Positions 46,055 to 55,261 are shown, numbered from the stretch's first letter. The stretch: DNA of 64,000 nt from Ahrensia sp. R2A130 (GCF_000179775.1 NZ_AEEB01000024.1:22240-86239), one strand, 5' to 3'. Numbers and translations: made by a program. The notes: generated from the sequence alone by a model not told the origin.

Positions 46055-46870
46055 TTGATTTCCCGTACCCTCATCGCCGCAACTGTAGCTTTTGCCACCA
46101 TGATGGCGACCGAAGTGCAGGCGCACGAATATTACCTTTTGCCTCAAACATTTACGCCCGCTGTCGGTGAAACCGTGCCCGTCAGTCACAAGCTGGGGCA
46201 ACGGTTCAATGGCAACGAGATGCCCTATGTCGGCATCTGGAATGTCCGTTCCGAACAGTGGAACCCATCCGGCATGGAACCAGTGAAAGGCCTCGATGGA
46301 GACCGACCTGCCCTGCAAATCACCGTTAGCGAACCGGGAATCACGGTGGTGGTCCACCAGTCCAACATCGATAAGCTGACGTTCAAAAGCTGGGAAAAGT
46401 TCAAGACCTACGCCTTCAAGGAAGGTTTGGGCGATGCGGTTGCCGCAACGCTCAAATCAGACAAACCGAAGGACACCTTGAAAGAAGGCTACTCCCGTTA
46501 CGCCAAGACGCTGCTCGTCACATCCGGTGACACAAGCTCGCTCGACCGGCCCACGGGCCTGAAGATCGAACTGGTCGCACTCGCCAATCCCAATGCGCTT
46601 GACCAGAACGAACCAATGCCAGTGCAAGTCTTGCTCGACGGCAAGCCCCTGCCCGGCGTGATGATCAAGATGTTCACGGGCATCGACACGGAAGCCTCCC
46701 ACCGCATTTTGACAGACGCTGAGGGCAAAGCCCCCATTCCCGCGCGCGGACCCGGTCCCTATTTGCTCAACGCCATCCATATGAGCGAACCACAGTCGGA
46801 AGGCTTGGTCGAGGACGGCGTGCATTGGGAAAGTTTCTGGGCATCCCTGACTTTCGCCAGACCCAACTAA
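46055..46870 (+). CDS. DUF4198 periplasmic protein
   Basis: A 271-residue secreted protein with signal peptide MISRTLIAATVAFATMMATE (cleavage near VQAHE). The mature part begins HEYYLLPQTFTPAVGETV and has Ig-like beta-rich segments, as in DUF4198, which includes periplasmic parts of nickel/cobalt uptake. The start is TTG behind AGGAAAGG. Divergent from the HupE-type gene and 9 bp before the PqiA-like gene. Confidence 0.82.
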   Translation: MISRTLIAATVAFATMMATEVQAHEYYLLPQTFTPAVGETVPVSHKLGQRFNGNEMPYVGIWNVRSEQWNPSGMEPVKGLDGDRPALQITVSEPGITVVVHQSNIDKLTFKSWEKFKTYAFKEGLGDAVAATLKSDKPKDTLKEGYSRYAKTLLVTSGDTSSLDRPTGLKIELVALANPNALDQNEPMPVQVLLDGKPLPGVMIKMFTGIDTEASHRILTDAEGKAPIPARGPGPYLLNAIHMSEPQSEGLVEDGVHWESFWASLTFARPN

Positions 46871-46879
46871 ATCGAATTT

Positions 46880-47326
46880 ATGAGAGTTGCTGCCAGCCTA
46901 CTTCTGCTAGCCTCTGCGCTGTGCCTGCCGCTGGGTCTGACACTGCCGCTGCTGCATCTGCAAAAGCTCTACTTTTTCAGCGACACACCATCGCTGATCA
47001 ATGTCATTACGGGACTCTGGACGCAGGGCAGCGTGGTTATCGCGATTGCAGTCGCGCTGTTTTCCGGCATCTTTCCGCTGGCAAAACTCACTCTAACCTT
47101 TATCGCAGCCGTCGCCCCACAAGCAGCGATCGCTCGTTCGCCGCTGATCGCCACGACAGGTGCTCTGGCAAAATGGTCGATGATGGATGTGTTGCTGGTG
47201 GCAATCGTCATTTTCGCAGCAAAAAGCTCAGGCTTCGCCACGGCATTTGCCCAACCGGGTTTGTGGTTTTACGGTGCAAGCGCACTATGTGGCGCAGTGG
47301 CAGCAGCACTTCTCAAGCGCAGCTGA
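46880..47326 (+). CDS. Paraquat-inducible protein A-like membrane protein
   Basis: A 148-residue protein with four predicted helices of the PqiA domain (LPLGLTLPLLHLQKLYFFSD, LFSGIFPLAKLTLTF, ALAKWSMMDVLLVAIVIFAAK). Only one PqiA repeat is present and the zinc-ribbon region of full PqiA is lacking. Probably in the same transcript as the DUF4198 gene. A perfect hairpin (47321-47341) spans its stop codon and that of the convergent HTH gene. Confidence 0.85.
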   Translation: MRVAASLLLLASALCLPLGLTLPLLHLQKLYFFSDTPSLINVITGLWTQGSVVIAIAVALFSGIFPLAKLTLTFIAAVAPQAAIARSPLIATTGALAKWSMMDVLLVAIVIFAAKSSGFATAFAQPGLWFYGASALCGAVAAALLKRS

Positions 47327-47341
47327 TAGACCTTATCAGCT
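47321..47341. terminator. Hairpin across two convergent stop codons (possible terminator)
   Basis: AGCTGATA / TATCAGCT, a perfect 8-bp stem with loop GACCT, covers both stops. No T-run, so termination is uncertain. Confidence 0.45.
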
Positions 47342-47647
47342 TGGCAAACGGCGCCCGGGCTGGAAGCCCTGTAGCAGAACCATATGCGCGTCTTTCGGTT
47401 CGGCCTGCTTCTGCTTCACTTCGTCTGCTTCCGGCGCGCGCAGCTCGATCAACTTGTCGCGCAGGGTCATCAGGTCGATGCCAAGAATATCGGCAGCCCA
47501 AGTGCGGTTGCCGCCACAACGGGCCAACGTGCCGCAAATCAATTCCCGTTCCACGTCTGCAAGACTGCGCCCAACCAGCTTTTGCACGGTATGGGAAAAT
47601 CCAAAATCGCCGTCTTTGTCAAAGGGGTGGTCGAAGGAATGATTCAT
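47336..47647 (-). CDS. Fis-type helix-turn-helix protein
   Basis: A 103-residue putative DNA-binding protein. Its middle part (VERELICGTLARCGGNRTWAADILGIDLMTLRDKLIELR, about 31-70) is a Fis/HTH_8-type helix-turn-helix like those closing NtrC-family regulators, but no receiver or ATPase domain is attached. The acidic N-terminus and Gln/Lys-rich tail are unremarkable. A tandem 11-bp repeat lies 90-110 bp upstream of its start. Confidence 0.78.
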   Translation of the reverse strand: MNHSFDHPFDKDGDFGFSHTVQKLVGRSLADVERELICGTLARCGGNRTWAADILGIDLMTLRDKLIELRAPEADEVKQKQAEPKDAHMVLLQGFQPGRRLPS

Positions 47648-47736
47648 GGGGAGCGCGGTCCTGAGAAGCTGAAGCGCCGGTGGCTGTCTGTATCGAGAGC
47701 CGCCCGGCCGTGTTGATCCCAAGATTGACGCGACAT

Positions 47737-47758
47737 GGTAAACCGTCGGTAAACCGTC
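47737..47758. promoter_or_regulatory. Tandem GGTAAACCGTC sites upstream of the HTH gene
   Basis: Two exact, adjacent 11-bp copies, each containing GGT..ACC dyad character, about one helical turn apart. They lie between sciP and the Fis-type gene and may be operator sites. Confidence 0.5.
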
Positions 47759-47870
47759 GTGTAATTTTCCACAAAAAACGCCAAAACCGCATCGCCGACC
47801 GTTAGGTCAGGCAAAGCGGAGATCGCGGATTCGTATAAGAAATCAGAGCGCTGCCCGCGCCCTTAGAAGA

Positions 47871-48146
47871 TCAGTGGCGATATTGTTGGATACGCGTGGT
47901 GCGCAAACCGGCCAGACCGTGGTCGTCGATGGATGCCTGCCAAGACAGGAACTCCTCGACCGTCAGCGTGTAACGCTGACAAGCTTCATCCAGGCTTAGC
48001 AAACCACCACGAACTGCTGCTACGACCTCTGCCTTACGGCGGATCACCCAGCGACGCGTGGTCGTAGGCGGAAGGTCGGCAATCGTCAGGGGGCTCCCAT
48101 CAGGGCCGATGACATATTTCACCCGAGGGCGCATTTGTTCGGTCAT
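47871..48146 (-). CDS. sciP: CtrA inhibitor SciP (DUF1153)
   Basis: Small cell-cycle protein that binds DNA and blocks CtrA-dependent transcription in Caulobacter. The 91-residue sequence PRVKYVIGPDGSPLTIADLPP ... RRWVIRRKAEVVAAVRGGLLSLDEACQRYTLTVEEFLSWQ is a full DUF1153 domain with winged-helix features. Length matches the family (~90). With chpT ~11 kb away, the window holds two members of the CtrA circuit. Divergent from mnmA. Confidence 0.93.
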   Translation of the reverse strand: MTEQMRPRVKYVIGPDGSPLTIADLPPTTTRRWVIRRKAEVVAAVRGGLLSLDEACQRYTLTVEEFLSWQASIDDHGLAGLRTTRIQQYRH

Positions 48147-48368
48147 GATACTCTCTACTCAATACAAAAAACGGTGTCTGACCAGACAAGCCAAAGCTAT
48201 GCGGCATGGCTTAACAACGGATGAACCTTGCCACTGCATTGCCACATTGTGTCATGATGCAAGCCCGTGTGACCGGATTTACTGGGCTTCCGCGCTTGCC
48301 AAATGCCCATTCCACACCATATCAGACGGGCAATTCCACCCGTTCTGCACCCATTTACAGGCTATCCC

Positions 48369-49589
48369 ATGGCGCTGAATTCCCTTGGCTTTGATAAGGC
48401 ACCTGCCGACACCCGCGTCGTTGTTGCGATGTCGGGCGGTGTGGATTCGTCAGTGGTGGCCTGCCTTTTGAAGGAACAGGGCTACGAAGTGCTGGGCATG
48501 ACGTTGCAGCTCTACGACCACGGTGCTGCCGTGCAGAAAAAAGGCGCGTGTTGTGCCGGTCAGGACATTCATGATGCCCGCCGCGTGTCCGAGCAGATGG
48601 GCTTCCCCCATTACGTGCTCGACTATGAACAGAAGTTTCGCGAGCAGGTGATCGACCCCTTCGCCAAAGCCTATATCAATGGCGAAACACCGATTCCTTG
48701 CGTCGCGTGTAACCAGACGGTCAAATTCTCCGATCTGCTGACAACAGCTCGAGAGTTGGGTGCAGATTGCCTCGCCACGGGCCACTACATTATTTCAAAG
48801 CCCGGCGACGACGGCCCGTTGAAAAACCGACAGCTGTTCCGTCCGGCAGATGCCGACAAGGACCAGAGCTACTTTCTGTTCGCCACGACGCAAGAGCAGT
48901 TAGATTTTCTGCGCTTCCCTCTCGGTGACGTGCCAAAATCCCGGACCCGCGAAATGGCGCAGGAAATGGATCTGATCGTTGCTGAAAAAAGCGACAGCCA
49001 GGATATCTGTTTCGTGCCGCAGGGCAAATATGCCGACATCATCGCCAAGATTCGCCCCGATGCGGGCGTTGCGGGCGATATCGTGCATCTTGATGGCCGC
49101 GTGTTGGGCCGTCACGACGGCATATTCAATTTCACCATCGGCCAGCGCCGCGGTATCGGCATCGCCACTGGCGACCCTGTCTATGTCATATCGATCGATG
49201 CCAAGACCGCGACAGTAACCGTCGGCCCACGCGAAGCCTTGGCCACGCGCCGCATAGCGCTGCGCGACGTCAACTGGCTGGGCGATGAAACGCTGGAAGA
49301 CGCCGTATCCGAGGAAGGCATAGATCTTCATGTGCGCGTACGCTCTACAAGACCGCCCCGCCCTGCCCGCCTGACGTTGGAAGACGGCACAGCCTTTATA
49401 ACGCTCACGGACGGCGAAGACGGAATTTCACCGGGGCAGGCCTGCGTGTTCTATGTCGATGAAAACCCGCAAACCCGCGTGCTGGGCGGTGGCTGGATCG
49501 CAAAAACATGGAGCGCAGCCGGTGCCGTTGATGCGGCAGTAACCGCTCCGCCTTCACAGCCGCTGGTTACAAGAAGAGCAATCGGTTAG
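48369..49589 (+). CDS. mnmA: tRNA-specific 2-thiouridylase MnmA
   Basis: Makes 2-thiouridine at the wobble position of tRNAs for Glu, Gln and Lys. The 406-residue enzyme has the PP-loop SGGVDSSV (about 22-29), the catalytic Cys in [11 protein letters not shown], the second Cys in [12 protein letters not shown], and a C-terminal beta-barrel. Start [10 protein letters not shown] is used; the 22 upstream in-frame codons are not conserved-looking. A perfect 9-bp hairpin spans its stop codon. Confidence 0.94.
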   Translation: MALNSLGFDKAPADTRVVVAMSGGVDSSVVACLLKEQGYEVLGMTLQLYDHGAAVQKKGACCAGQDIHDARRVSEQMGFPHYVLDYEQKFREQVIDPFAKAYINGETPIPCVACNQTVKFSDLLTTARELGADCLATGHYIISKPGDDGPLKNRQLFRPADADKDQSYFLFATTQEQLDFLRFPLGDVPKSRTREMAQEMDLIVAEKSDSQDICFVPQGKYADIIAKIRPDAGVAGDIVHLDGRVLGRHDGIFNFTIGQRRGIGIATGDPVYVISIDAKTATVTVGPREALATRRIALRDVNWLGDETLEDAVSEEGIDLHVRVRSTRPPRPARLTLEDGTAFITLTDGEDGISPGQACVFYVDENPQTRVLGGGWIAKTWSAAGAVDAAVTAPPSQPLVTRRAIG

Positions 49590-49614
49590 TGCAGGGAAGG
49601 CTCTGCCTGCACTA
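49587..49614 (+). terminator. Hairpin at the mnmA 3' end (possible terminator)
   Basis: TAGTGCAGG ... CCTGCACTA, perfect 9-bp stem whose left arm includes the mnmA stop codon. It lacks a T-run. Confidence 0.5.
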
Positions 49615-49823
49615 TCGTGACCGTTGCGGCACTCAGATCGTAACACTGGGTGCGATGAGACAAACAGCAGAAACAGGGTCGCAAAGCCTCATCATCACCC
49701 GCTCATCAATTGTAGGCCAGCCATTGCGTTTTCACGGTTGACGCAGCCTGCCCACCTTCCCTATAGAACGCCGGTTCGCGTAACCAATTCGGCAACGCAA
49801 ACAGTCCGACAGGACCACCCCGT

Positions 49824-49900
49824 GGCGGGGTAGCTCAGCTGGTTAGAGCAGCGGAATCATAATCCGCGTGTCGGGGGTTCAAGTCCCTCTCCCGCTACCA
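49824..49900 (+). tRNA. tRNA with CAT anticodon (tRNA-Met or lysidine-type tRNA-Ile)
   Basis: A complete 77-nt cloverleaf with encoded CCA: acceptor GGCGGGG/TCCCGCT (two G-T pairs), D arm GCTC/GAGC, anticodon arm GCGGA-ATCATAA-TCCGC giving CAT, and T arm GGGGG/CCCTC. The G1-T72 end pair and the absence of three G-C pairs in the anticodon stem argue against initiator tRNA. Whether it is elongator Met or Ile2 (modified C34) needs identity-element comparison. Confidence 0.93.
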
Positions 49901-50503
49901 TTTTATTCAATTAATTCAATTCCTTGCGAAGATTCAATCTAAACTTTTCATGCGCACTCAAGTTTGTTGCTACAAGCGCTCTGCAGGAGTAGCGAATGAT
50001 TAAGGATACTACGTAGCACGCTTGACCCAGAGTTGGGTTGTGCAGCCTAGTGTCACTAAACCCGCAGGTTACCAAAACCATTTGGTTCAAAACATGGCTA
50101 TGACGCCCAATTGATACGGATCAAACGAACATCATTGGCGCGCGCGGTGCTTTACATAACGTCCGAAGCACGTCGTAAAATACATCAATCCAATCGTCCG
50201 CTTTCCGCCCCAGATTGGATGTTCAAAAAAACGCGGCGCTGCTCCAAAACGGACACAAAAATGCTCGGGGGTAACCAGCAGTCGACGGCAAAGCCTGCTT
50301 TCAAAGGGAGAGCCGCCGCCCTTTGCAGACAGCCGTAACGTGTTGTTTTTACCACATTTTGGCGGAAATATGGCGATAAGCACCGTTTTCCAAGTCGGAT
50401 TCGACCTGCAGGATTGCAAACGGCCCCACTTCACTAAATTTTTCTTTTAAGAGCCTGTTAAGGTTTTATTTGACGCTTGCAGGGGCATGCCGGGGAAAAT
50501 TCT
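49901..50503. other. 603-bp gene-free stretch between the tRNA and the autotransporter
   Basis: No supported gene on either strand; AT content is higher than in flanking core genes. I see a CGGTGCTT...AAGCAC dyad near 50145-50175 and a poly-A/T-rich stretch before the autotransporter. No copy of the tRNA 3' end was noticed further right in the window. Confidence 0.6.
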
Positions 50504-52525
50504 ATGATCTATTCGCTAAAAACAGCACTGCGCGGCGTTGCTGCCTCATCATTGACTGCCGGTATGTCTCTTTCACTCGCCCTCAGTGTTTCAACAGTCT
50601 CGCTCATCGCATCATCCACCAGCGCCCACGCTGCTTGTGCAATCGATGCTGCTAATCCGTTGCTGGCCACCTGTACCGGCGCCGACGTGGACGGTTTTAG
50701 TGTTCCAAGTGACGGTTTTACGGTCAATGTTCTCGATGGTGCCACTGTCACCAATGGCGGCGATGCCATTGGTGGGAGTTCCCGAGACAATGTGCGTGTC
50801 GTGAATGATGGCTCTCTGACATCCACTAGCGCTGACGGAGTCGATTTGGATGACTTCGGCACGGTAATCAACAACGGTGCGATCGTTGCAGACGATAATG
50901 GAATTGAAGGCGGAGACAACGGGGTCTATATCAACAACGGCACGATCACTGTTATTGATGATGATGGAATTAACGTCGACAACCGCTCACGAGTGGAAAA
51001 TCACGGCACAATCATAGCCGATGACGAAGGCATTGAAGTGGATGAAGGTTCAACTGTCGTAAACACCGGGCTCGTAAGAGCCAGAGGCGGCCAAGCGATT
51101 GAGGGAAACGAAGCCAACACCAGAATCTTCAACTCCGGGACACTTATTTCAACCTCAGACGACGGTATCGATATTGGCGACCAAGGGTTTATCCAAAATT
51201 CCGGCTCAATTTTTGGAGAAGATTCTGGTATAATTGCAGATGGCGGTACGGTGACAATCGTCAATTCCGGGCTTGTGGCCGATCTTGACGGCCCGACTGG
51301 TAGGGCGATCAGGGCGGTCGGCGCTGATCTTTCACTAACTCTTCTGCCGGGTTCCGTTCTAGTGGGTTCGTTGGAGCCAGGCGCAGGCACAGATATGCTG
51401 ACACTCGCACCAGGCCTCGATGCGATCTTAGAAGTCAGTGGCACACAATTTGAAAGCATTGCATTCGGCTCACCACTACAAACCATCCTCGGCCAACAGA
51501 TCGTACAAGTTGATACCACGACAATGGCGCTGGTGGATGATGCGTTTGCCGATGTTGCAGGCAATGTTGGTCTCAATGTCCAGAACCGTATCGATTCAGC
51601 ATTTGCAGCACCCGGTGCGCCTGCCGAAGGCGTGGCAGCTTACGGCAGCAGTTTTACATCCGGGTTCTCACCCGCAGCTGGCGCGCGCACTTATTGGAGT
51701 TCAGCCTTTGCTGCCAGAACGGCTAGCGATCAGTCTTTTCCTGCCGGATCTGCAGCGAGCGGTTCAATCGGCACAGTCTCCGGTATCGATATCTCAACGG
51801 GTAATGCCGGTCTCTATGGTGTATTCGCCGGTGGTGCATATGGCCTTATCGAAAGCAGCGACAACAATGGCGCAGAGATCGATTCCCAAGCTTACTATGC
51901 AGGCGTCTATGGTCGCACCCAGCTGAACAGTATAGCATTCAATGCCGTGTTGACCGGTGGCTGGATGAAATTCGATTCAAACCGCACAGTGGCCAACAAC
52001 ACCGTAGTTGGTGGCCTCGAAACGGCTAAAGCTGACTATAGCGGCTTCTTCATCGCTCCCCAGCTTACAGCATCCTCTCAATGGGGTGTAGGCGGCCACT
52101 CTATTCTGCCATCTTTCAGCGTCGGCTACGCTGGCCTGTTTCTCGACGGATACACCGAAGCTGGTTCTGCGGCCAACGTGACAGTCAACGACCGTGATAT
52201 TCACGTGTTTAACGCCCGCCTGAAAATCGCGCTTGTTCAGGACGTCGAAAACAGTGACGGCACGATGACAACATTGCGCCCCTATTTGGGTGTCGAAGGC
52301 CGCACCGCCACAGGTGATGCGGACAAGATCAACGCCACCTTGCTGGGCAACAATGTGTCTTTCGATCCGGGCGGCGAAACATCGAAAGCACGCGGTTTCG
52401 TTGGTTTTGACTTTGCCCGTCCAGTCACTGACACGATTTCCGTATTCGGTCGGACAGAGGTTGGTTACGAAACCGATGACCGCTGGTCCGGCGCCGTACA
52501 ACTCGGTTTTAGTGCCACCTTCTGA
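50504..52525 (+). CDS. Autotransporter with beta-helix passenger (type Va secretion)
   Basis: A 673-residue surface protein. The signal peptide is extended (about 1-42, MIYSLKTALRGVAASS ... SAHAA). The passenger (~45-330) is built of short repeats with the pattern DGI..(D/N)..G.V.N.GTI, a right-handed beta-helix signature. The C-terminal ~260 residues form the autotransporter barrel, ending in phenylalanine (QLGFSATF). Start ATG at 50504; a TTG 27 bp upstream is less likely. Possible adhesin or self-association role; no protease triad is seen in the passenger. Confidence 0.88.
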   Translation: MIYSLKTALRGVAASSLTAGMSLSLALSVSTVSLIASSTSAHAACAIDAANPLLATCTGADVDGFSVPSDGFTVNVLDGATVTNGGDAIGGSSRDNVRVVNDGSLTSTSADGVDLDDFGTVINNGAIVADDNGIEGGDNGVYINNGTITVIDDDGINVDNRSRVENHGTIIADDEGIEVDEGSTVVNTGLVRARGGQAIEGNEANTRIFNSGTLISTSDDGIDIGDQGFIQNSGSIFGEDSGIIADGGTVTIVNSGLVADLDGPTGRAIRAVGADLSLTLLPGSVLVGSLEPGAGTDMLTLAPGLDAILEVSGTQFESIAFGSPLQTILGQQIVQVDTTTMALVDDAFADVAGNVGLNVQNRIDSAFAAPGAPAEGVAAYGSSFTSGFSPAAGARTYWSSAFAARTASDQSFPAGSAASGSIGTVSGIDISTGNAGLYGVFAGGAYGLIESSDNNGAEIDSQAYYAGVYGRTQLNSIAFNAVLTGGWMKFDSNRTVANNTVVGGLETAKADYSGFFIAPQLTASSQWGVGGHSILPSFSVGYAGLFLDGYTEAGSAANVTVNDRDIHVFNARLKIALVQDVENSDGTMTTLRPYLGVEGRTATGDADKINATLLGNNVSFDPGGETSKARGFVGFDFARPVTDTISVFGRTEVGYETDDRWSGAVQLGFSATF

Positions 52526-53069
52526 TATGTTGCAGCGGGCCTGCCGCTTACAAGCGGCAGTTCAGAAAATTTGTGCCCGCGCGCTCGAACTGTAAGCTGC
52601 AGGCGCCCGTGAGACACTCTCTGGGTTGGTTCCGCCACAGATCGTGACCGTAAAACGCCCAACCGGTGATCGCAGCATCGTTCACATTCTTCATCTGCTT
52701 GATCACATAGGTGAGGTGGTGGGTTCGACATGATAGTGGTGGCCGCCACCTCGACCGGCATGACAGCCGCACTCGCCTAATTGTCCCGTATTGATGTATC
52801 GTGTGCTGCGCCTGATAGTGTTTCAGGCCGTCTTGAGCGTTTCCCCAAATCGGTAAAATCCCGAATCGAAACCCCATCCACGGCAGCGGCTAAAGCCGCA
52901 TTGTGGGTCTATGGCATGCCACATGAAACTGGCGTTAGCGGAACGGGCCTCGAATAGGCTTTCGCGTGAACCAGCACTTGCTGATTGGTTCCGATTTGTC
53001 TGCGTTTGAGGAAATTAGAATGCATGAAATACGCCCTCAAGAAAATGACGCAAGCGCAGGGTCTCTTCG
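52526..53069. other. 544-bp stretch without a clear gene
   Basis: The longest frame is a 109-codon one on the minus strand (52548-52877) containing VIKQMKNVNDAAITGWAFYG, with no recognisable domain or convincing start. It may be a decayed or orphan gene, but nothing supports a function. No insertion-sequence ends were found. Confidence 0.4.
52541..52560 (+). terminator. Hairpin behind the autotransporter (possible terminator)
   Basis: CTGCCGCTT-AC-AAGCGGCAG, perfect 9-bp arms, 16 bp after the stop; only a weak T-rich tail follows. Confidence 0.55.
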
Positions 53070-54164
53070 CTACCGGTAAAGCTCCATAAATCGACGGTCG
53101 TTCCAGTCCTTTAAAGCCAATGCAGACTTGCCCCGCCACCAAACAGACCCCCAAGAAGCCAGCCCTGTGCCATCTCCAAGGTTAAGCGCAGCAAACCAAA
53201 TTTTTTGGGGCTTGTAAGCACGAAGTGGTTCGTCTGCGGCACGTGCCATGAGGTTTTCGGTGAGAACAGGCGACGCGCGAACACCAAAAACGCCGACCTT
53301 TGGCAAATTATATCCCCGAATCGACGCACAATCGCCTACCGCAAATATACGGTCGTCATCTGGCGATTGCAGATACGACGTAACGATGAGACCGCTCTCG
53401 TTGTGGTCAAGTTCACAGGCTGTAACAAGTGCAGATGGCTGCAAACCCGTCGCCACCATGGCGACATCAAAAGGCATTTCACTGCTGTCTGCCAGCGTCA
53501 AAACCTTTTCCTCAATGGCGTTCACATACGTGTCACACATCACACGACAACCGGCAGCTTCAAGCACGTTCCGCATTGCCTTTCGTGCCCCGACAGGTTC
53601 GTTTCCGATCAAATCGACATCTGCACTGACGAGCGCTGCATCAAGGTTTCCGCCTTCAGCACGGGCTAGCGCCATAGCATTGAGAGTGAGTTCGCAACCT
53701 GAATGATTGCCGCCAACGGTTATCCACCGCACTCGATCACCCCTTTGAAAACGCCCCTTCAGGTCTTCACGCAGTTGCAGGAGATCGGAAATCGGCTTCG
53801 GCGACCAGATGCCATCGCCTGAGATCGAAAATGGCGGTGAGACATGAGAACCGACGTTTAGCGATAGAAAATCGTATGGAACCCTTGTGCCATCACCAAG
53901 CACAACATCGCGAGCAGTACGGTCGATAGATACCGCCCGACCTTTTATGAAATCGATCCCGTGTCGTGTAGCGAAAGCCTCAGCATCGATGACATCGTCA
54001 GCGCGCTCGTATCGCCCGCCGAGCATACCGGAACCAATCGAAGAGTACCAAAATTCGCCATCATCTATGAGTGTAAGCCGCAGGCCTTCGCGCCGAAATT
54101 GCGCCGCCCGCGAACCAACGTAAAGATGGGCATGGCCCAGACCAACAAGTACGACGTGCTGCAT
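53070..54164 (-). CDS. FAD-dependent pyridine-nucleotide-disulfide-type oxidoreductase
   Basis: A 364-residue flavoprotein resembling type II NADH dehydrogenases and the N-terminal domain found in some SelD fusions. The FAD Rossmann motif VLVGLGHAHLYVG is near the start, and the second FAD motif is DDRIFAVGDCASI. The NAD-binding region carries ITVGGNHSGCELTLNAMA. No CxxxxC redox disulfide is visible. The ATG at 54164 (MQHVVLVG) fits the fold; a TTG at 54182 would add six residues. It follows the small secreted gene by at most 18 bp. Confidence 0.82.
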   Translation of the reverse strand: MQHVVLVGLGHAHLYVGSRAAQFRREGLRLTLIDDGEFWYSSIGSGMLGGRYERADDVIDAEAFATRHGIDFIKGRAVSIDRTARDVVLGDGTRVPYDFLSLNVGSHVSPPFSISGDGIWSPKPISDLLQLREDLKGRFQRGDRVRWITVGGNHSGCELTLNAMALARAEGGNLDAALVSADVDLIGNEPVGARKAMRNVLEAAGCRVMCDTYVNAIEEKVLTLADSSEMPFDVAMVATGLQPSALVTACELDHNESGLIVTSYLQSPDDDRIFAVGDCASIRGYNLPKVGVFGVRASPVLTENLMARAADEPLRAYKPQKIWFAALNLGDGTGLASWGSVWWRGKSALALKDWNDRRFMELYR

Positions 54165-54182
54165 ATCCGCCAAGGGTGCCAA

Positions 54183-54521
54183 CTAGTTCTTCGCTGCAAT
54201 GTGATTTACGATCCGCTCGCCAGATGCATCCAGCCAGACAATCGTTTTCAGCTCATCATCAGCAAGCAAATCGAAGCAAGCCCAGCCATCAGCAGGAGGC
54301 CATTGGGAACAATATTGATCGCCCTGCACGCGCCAACTGCCATAGCTATCACGCCCTTTGAACGAGTAGGTCGTGGCGCCCGCTTCGGAGAAAGTTTGCC
54401 GTGTGTCTTGCCCGGTTGCGATAATCGTAGGCAGCAGCGCAGCAACCGCAGCGCCGTCGAGTTTTCTTTGGCCAGCTTGCGCGGTGGAGATCATCAATAG
54501 CGCAGCCAAAAGCAGTCTCAT
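54183..54521 (-). CDS. Small secreted protein of unknown function
   Basis: A 112-residue protein with signal peptide MRLLLAALLMISTAQA and a small mature domain (~96 residues) with two cysteines (DQYCSQWPP and WACFDLL) likely to be bridged. The pattern GSWRVQGDQYCSQW recalls DUF995-like periplasmic proteins, but I do not claim that family. ATG overlaps the TSUP-transporter stop (ATGA), so the two are translated together. A 371-codon frame covering both is artefactual. Confidence 0.8.
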   Translation of the reverse strand: MRLLLAALLMISTAQAGQRKLDGAAVAALLPTIIATGQDTRQTFSEAGATTYSFKGRDSYGSWRVQGDQYCSQWPPADGWACFDLLADDELKTIVWLDASGERIVNHIAAKN

Positions 54522-55261
54522 GACAGTCCCCGCATGATGAGTAGGATTGATGCGCCGAGCGCAATCATCAACAATGCGGGACGGTACCTCGTGTCGAAGC
54601 GTCCGCGCAATCGCCGCCCGAACCACGTTCCTGTGATTGCCGCCGGCACCATGAAGAGCGCCATTTGAATATCCACCCAATCGCCGCGTCCACTGGCAAA
54701 AATGAACGCCAGCGAAAACGCGCCTCCCAATGCAAAGAATGTTGCAAGCGTTGGACGCGAAGGAATGGCCGGTCGATTTTGGTAGATCAACGCCAATGGC
54801 GGCGCACCCACCGATGTGATGATGCCGGTGAAGCCGGAAAGCAGTCCCATCGTCACAAGATTGAAGCCGTTTAGCGCAAGCTGCCACCCGATCGTTGTCA
54901 GCACCACCGCAAACAAGATGGTGCACCCGAACACGAGGCTGAACAGTTTTACATCGGTGAGTGATAACAACACCCATCCGCCCACTAGAATTCCTATAAA
55001 ACGTCCCGCAAACCCGATACCGACTTCGCGCCAAACAATGTGTTCGCGCTCCGCCCAGGCACCCGCAAACGATGTGGCTGAGCCTAGAAAGAGCGCAGCG
55101 GTCGGAACCATCATCGGATCGATCAAAGCTAATAGCGGAGCAACCGACAACCCAAACCCCATGCCAAGACCGGCCTGAACAATGGCACCAGCAAACACGA
55201 CTGCAAGCACAACCGCTGCCCAAAATAGCGAGTTGAAGACCAAAGGTGTGGCGTCGAGCAT
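54518..55261 (-). CDS. TSUP-family (TauE/SafE-like) membrane transporter
   Basis: A 247-residue protein with about seven to eight hydrophobic helices and the two-half repeat of the TSUP family (GAIVQAGLGMGFGLSVAPLLALI in the first half; GLLSGFTGIITSVGAPPLALIY in the second). Members export sulfite, sulfoacetate or other organic anions. ATG at 55261 (MLDATPLVF) is used; another ATG at 55303 adds 14 residues. Coupled to the small secreted protein, with the FAD oxidoreductase behind. Confidence 0.85.
   Translation of the reverse strand: MLDATPLVFNSLFWAAVVLAVVFAGAIVQAGLGMGFGLSVAPLLALIDPMMVPTAALFLGSATSFAGAWAEREHIVWREVGIGFAGRFIGILVGGWVLLSLTDVKLFSLVFGCTILFAVVLTTIGWQLALNGFNLVTMGLLSGFTGIITSVGAPPLALIYQNRPAIPSRPTLATFFALGGAFSLAFIFASGRGDWVDIQMALFMVPAAITGTWFGRRLRGRFDTRYRPALLMIALGASILLIMRGLS

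Noticed and set aside
52548..52877. Transposase remnant
   Set aside because: No transposase motif or terminal repeats could be seen, so it is only listed as an unassigned stretch.
53070..54164. Selenophosphate synthetase (SelD)-linked oxidoreductase
   Set aside because: Only the FAD domain is present, with no SelD domain or selenocysteine genes nearby.
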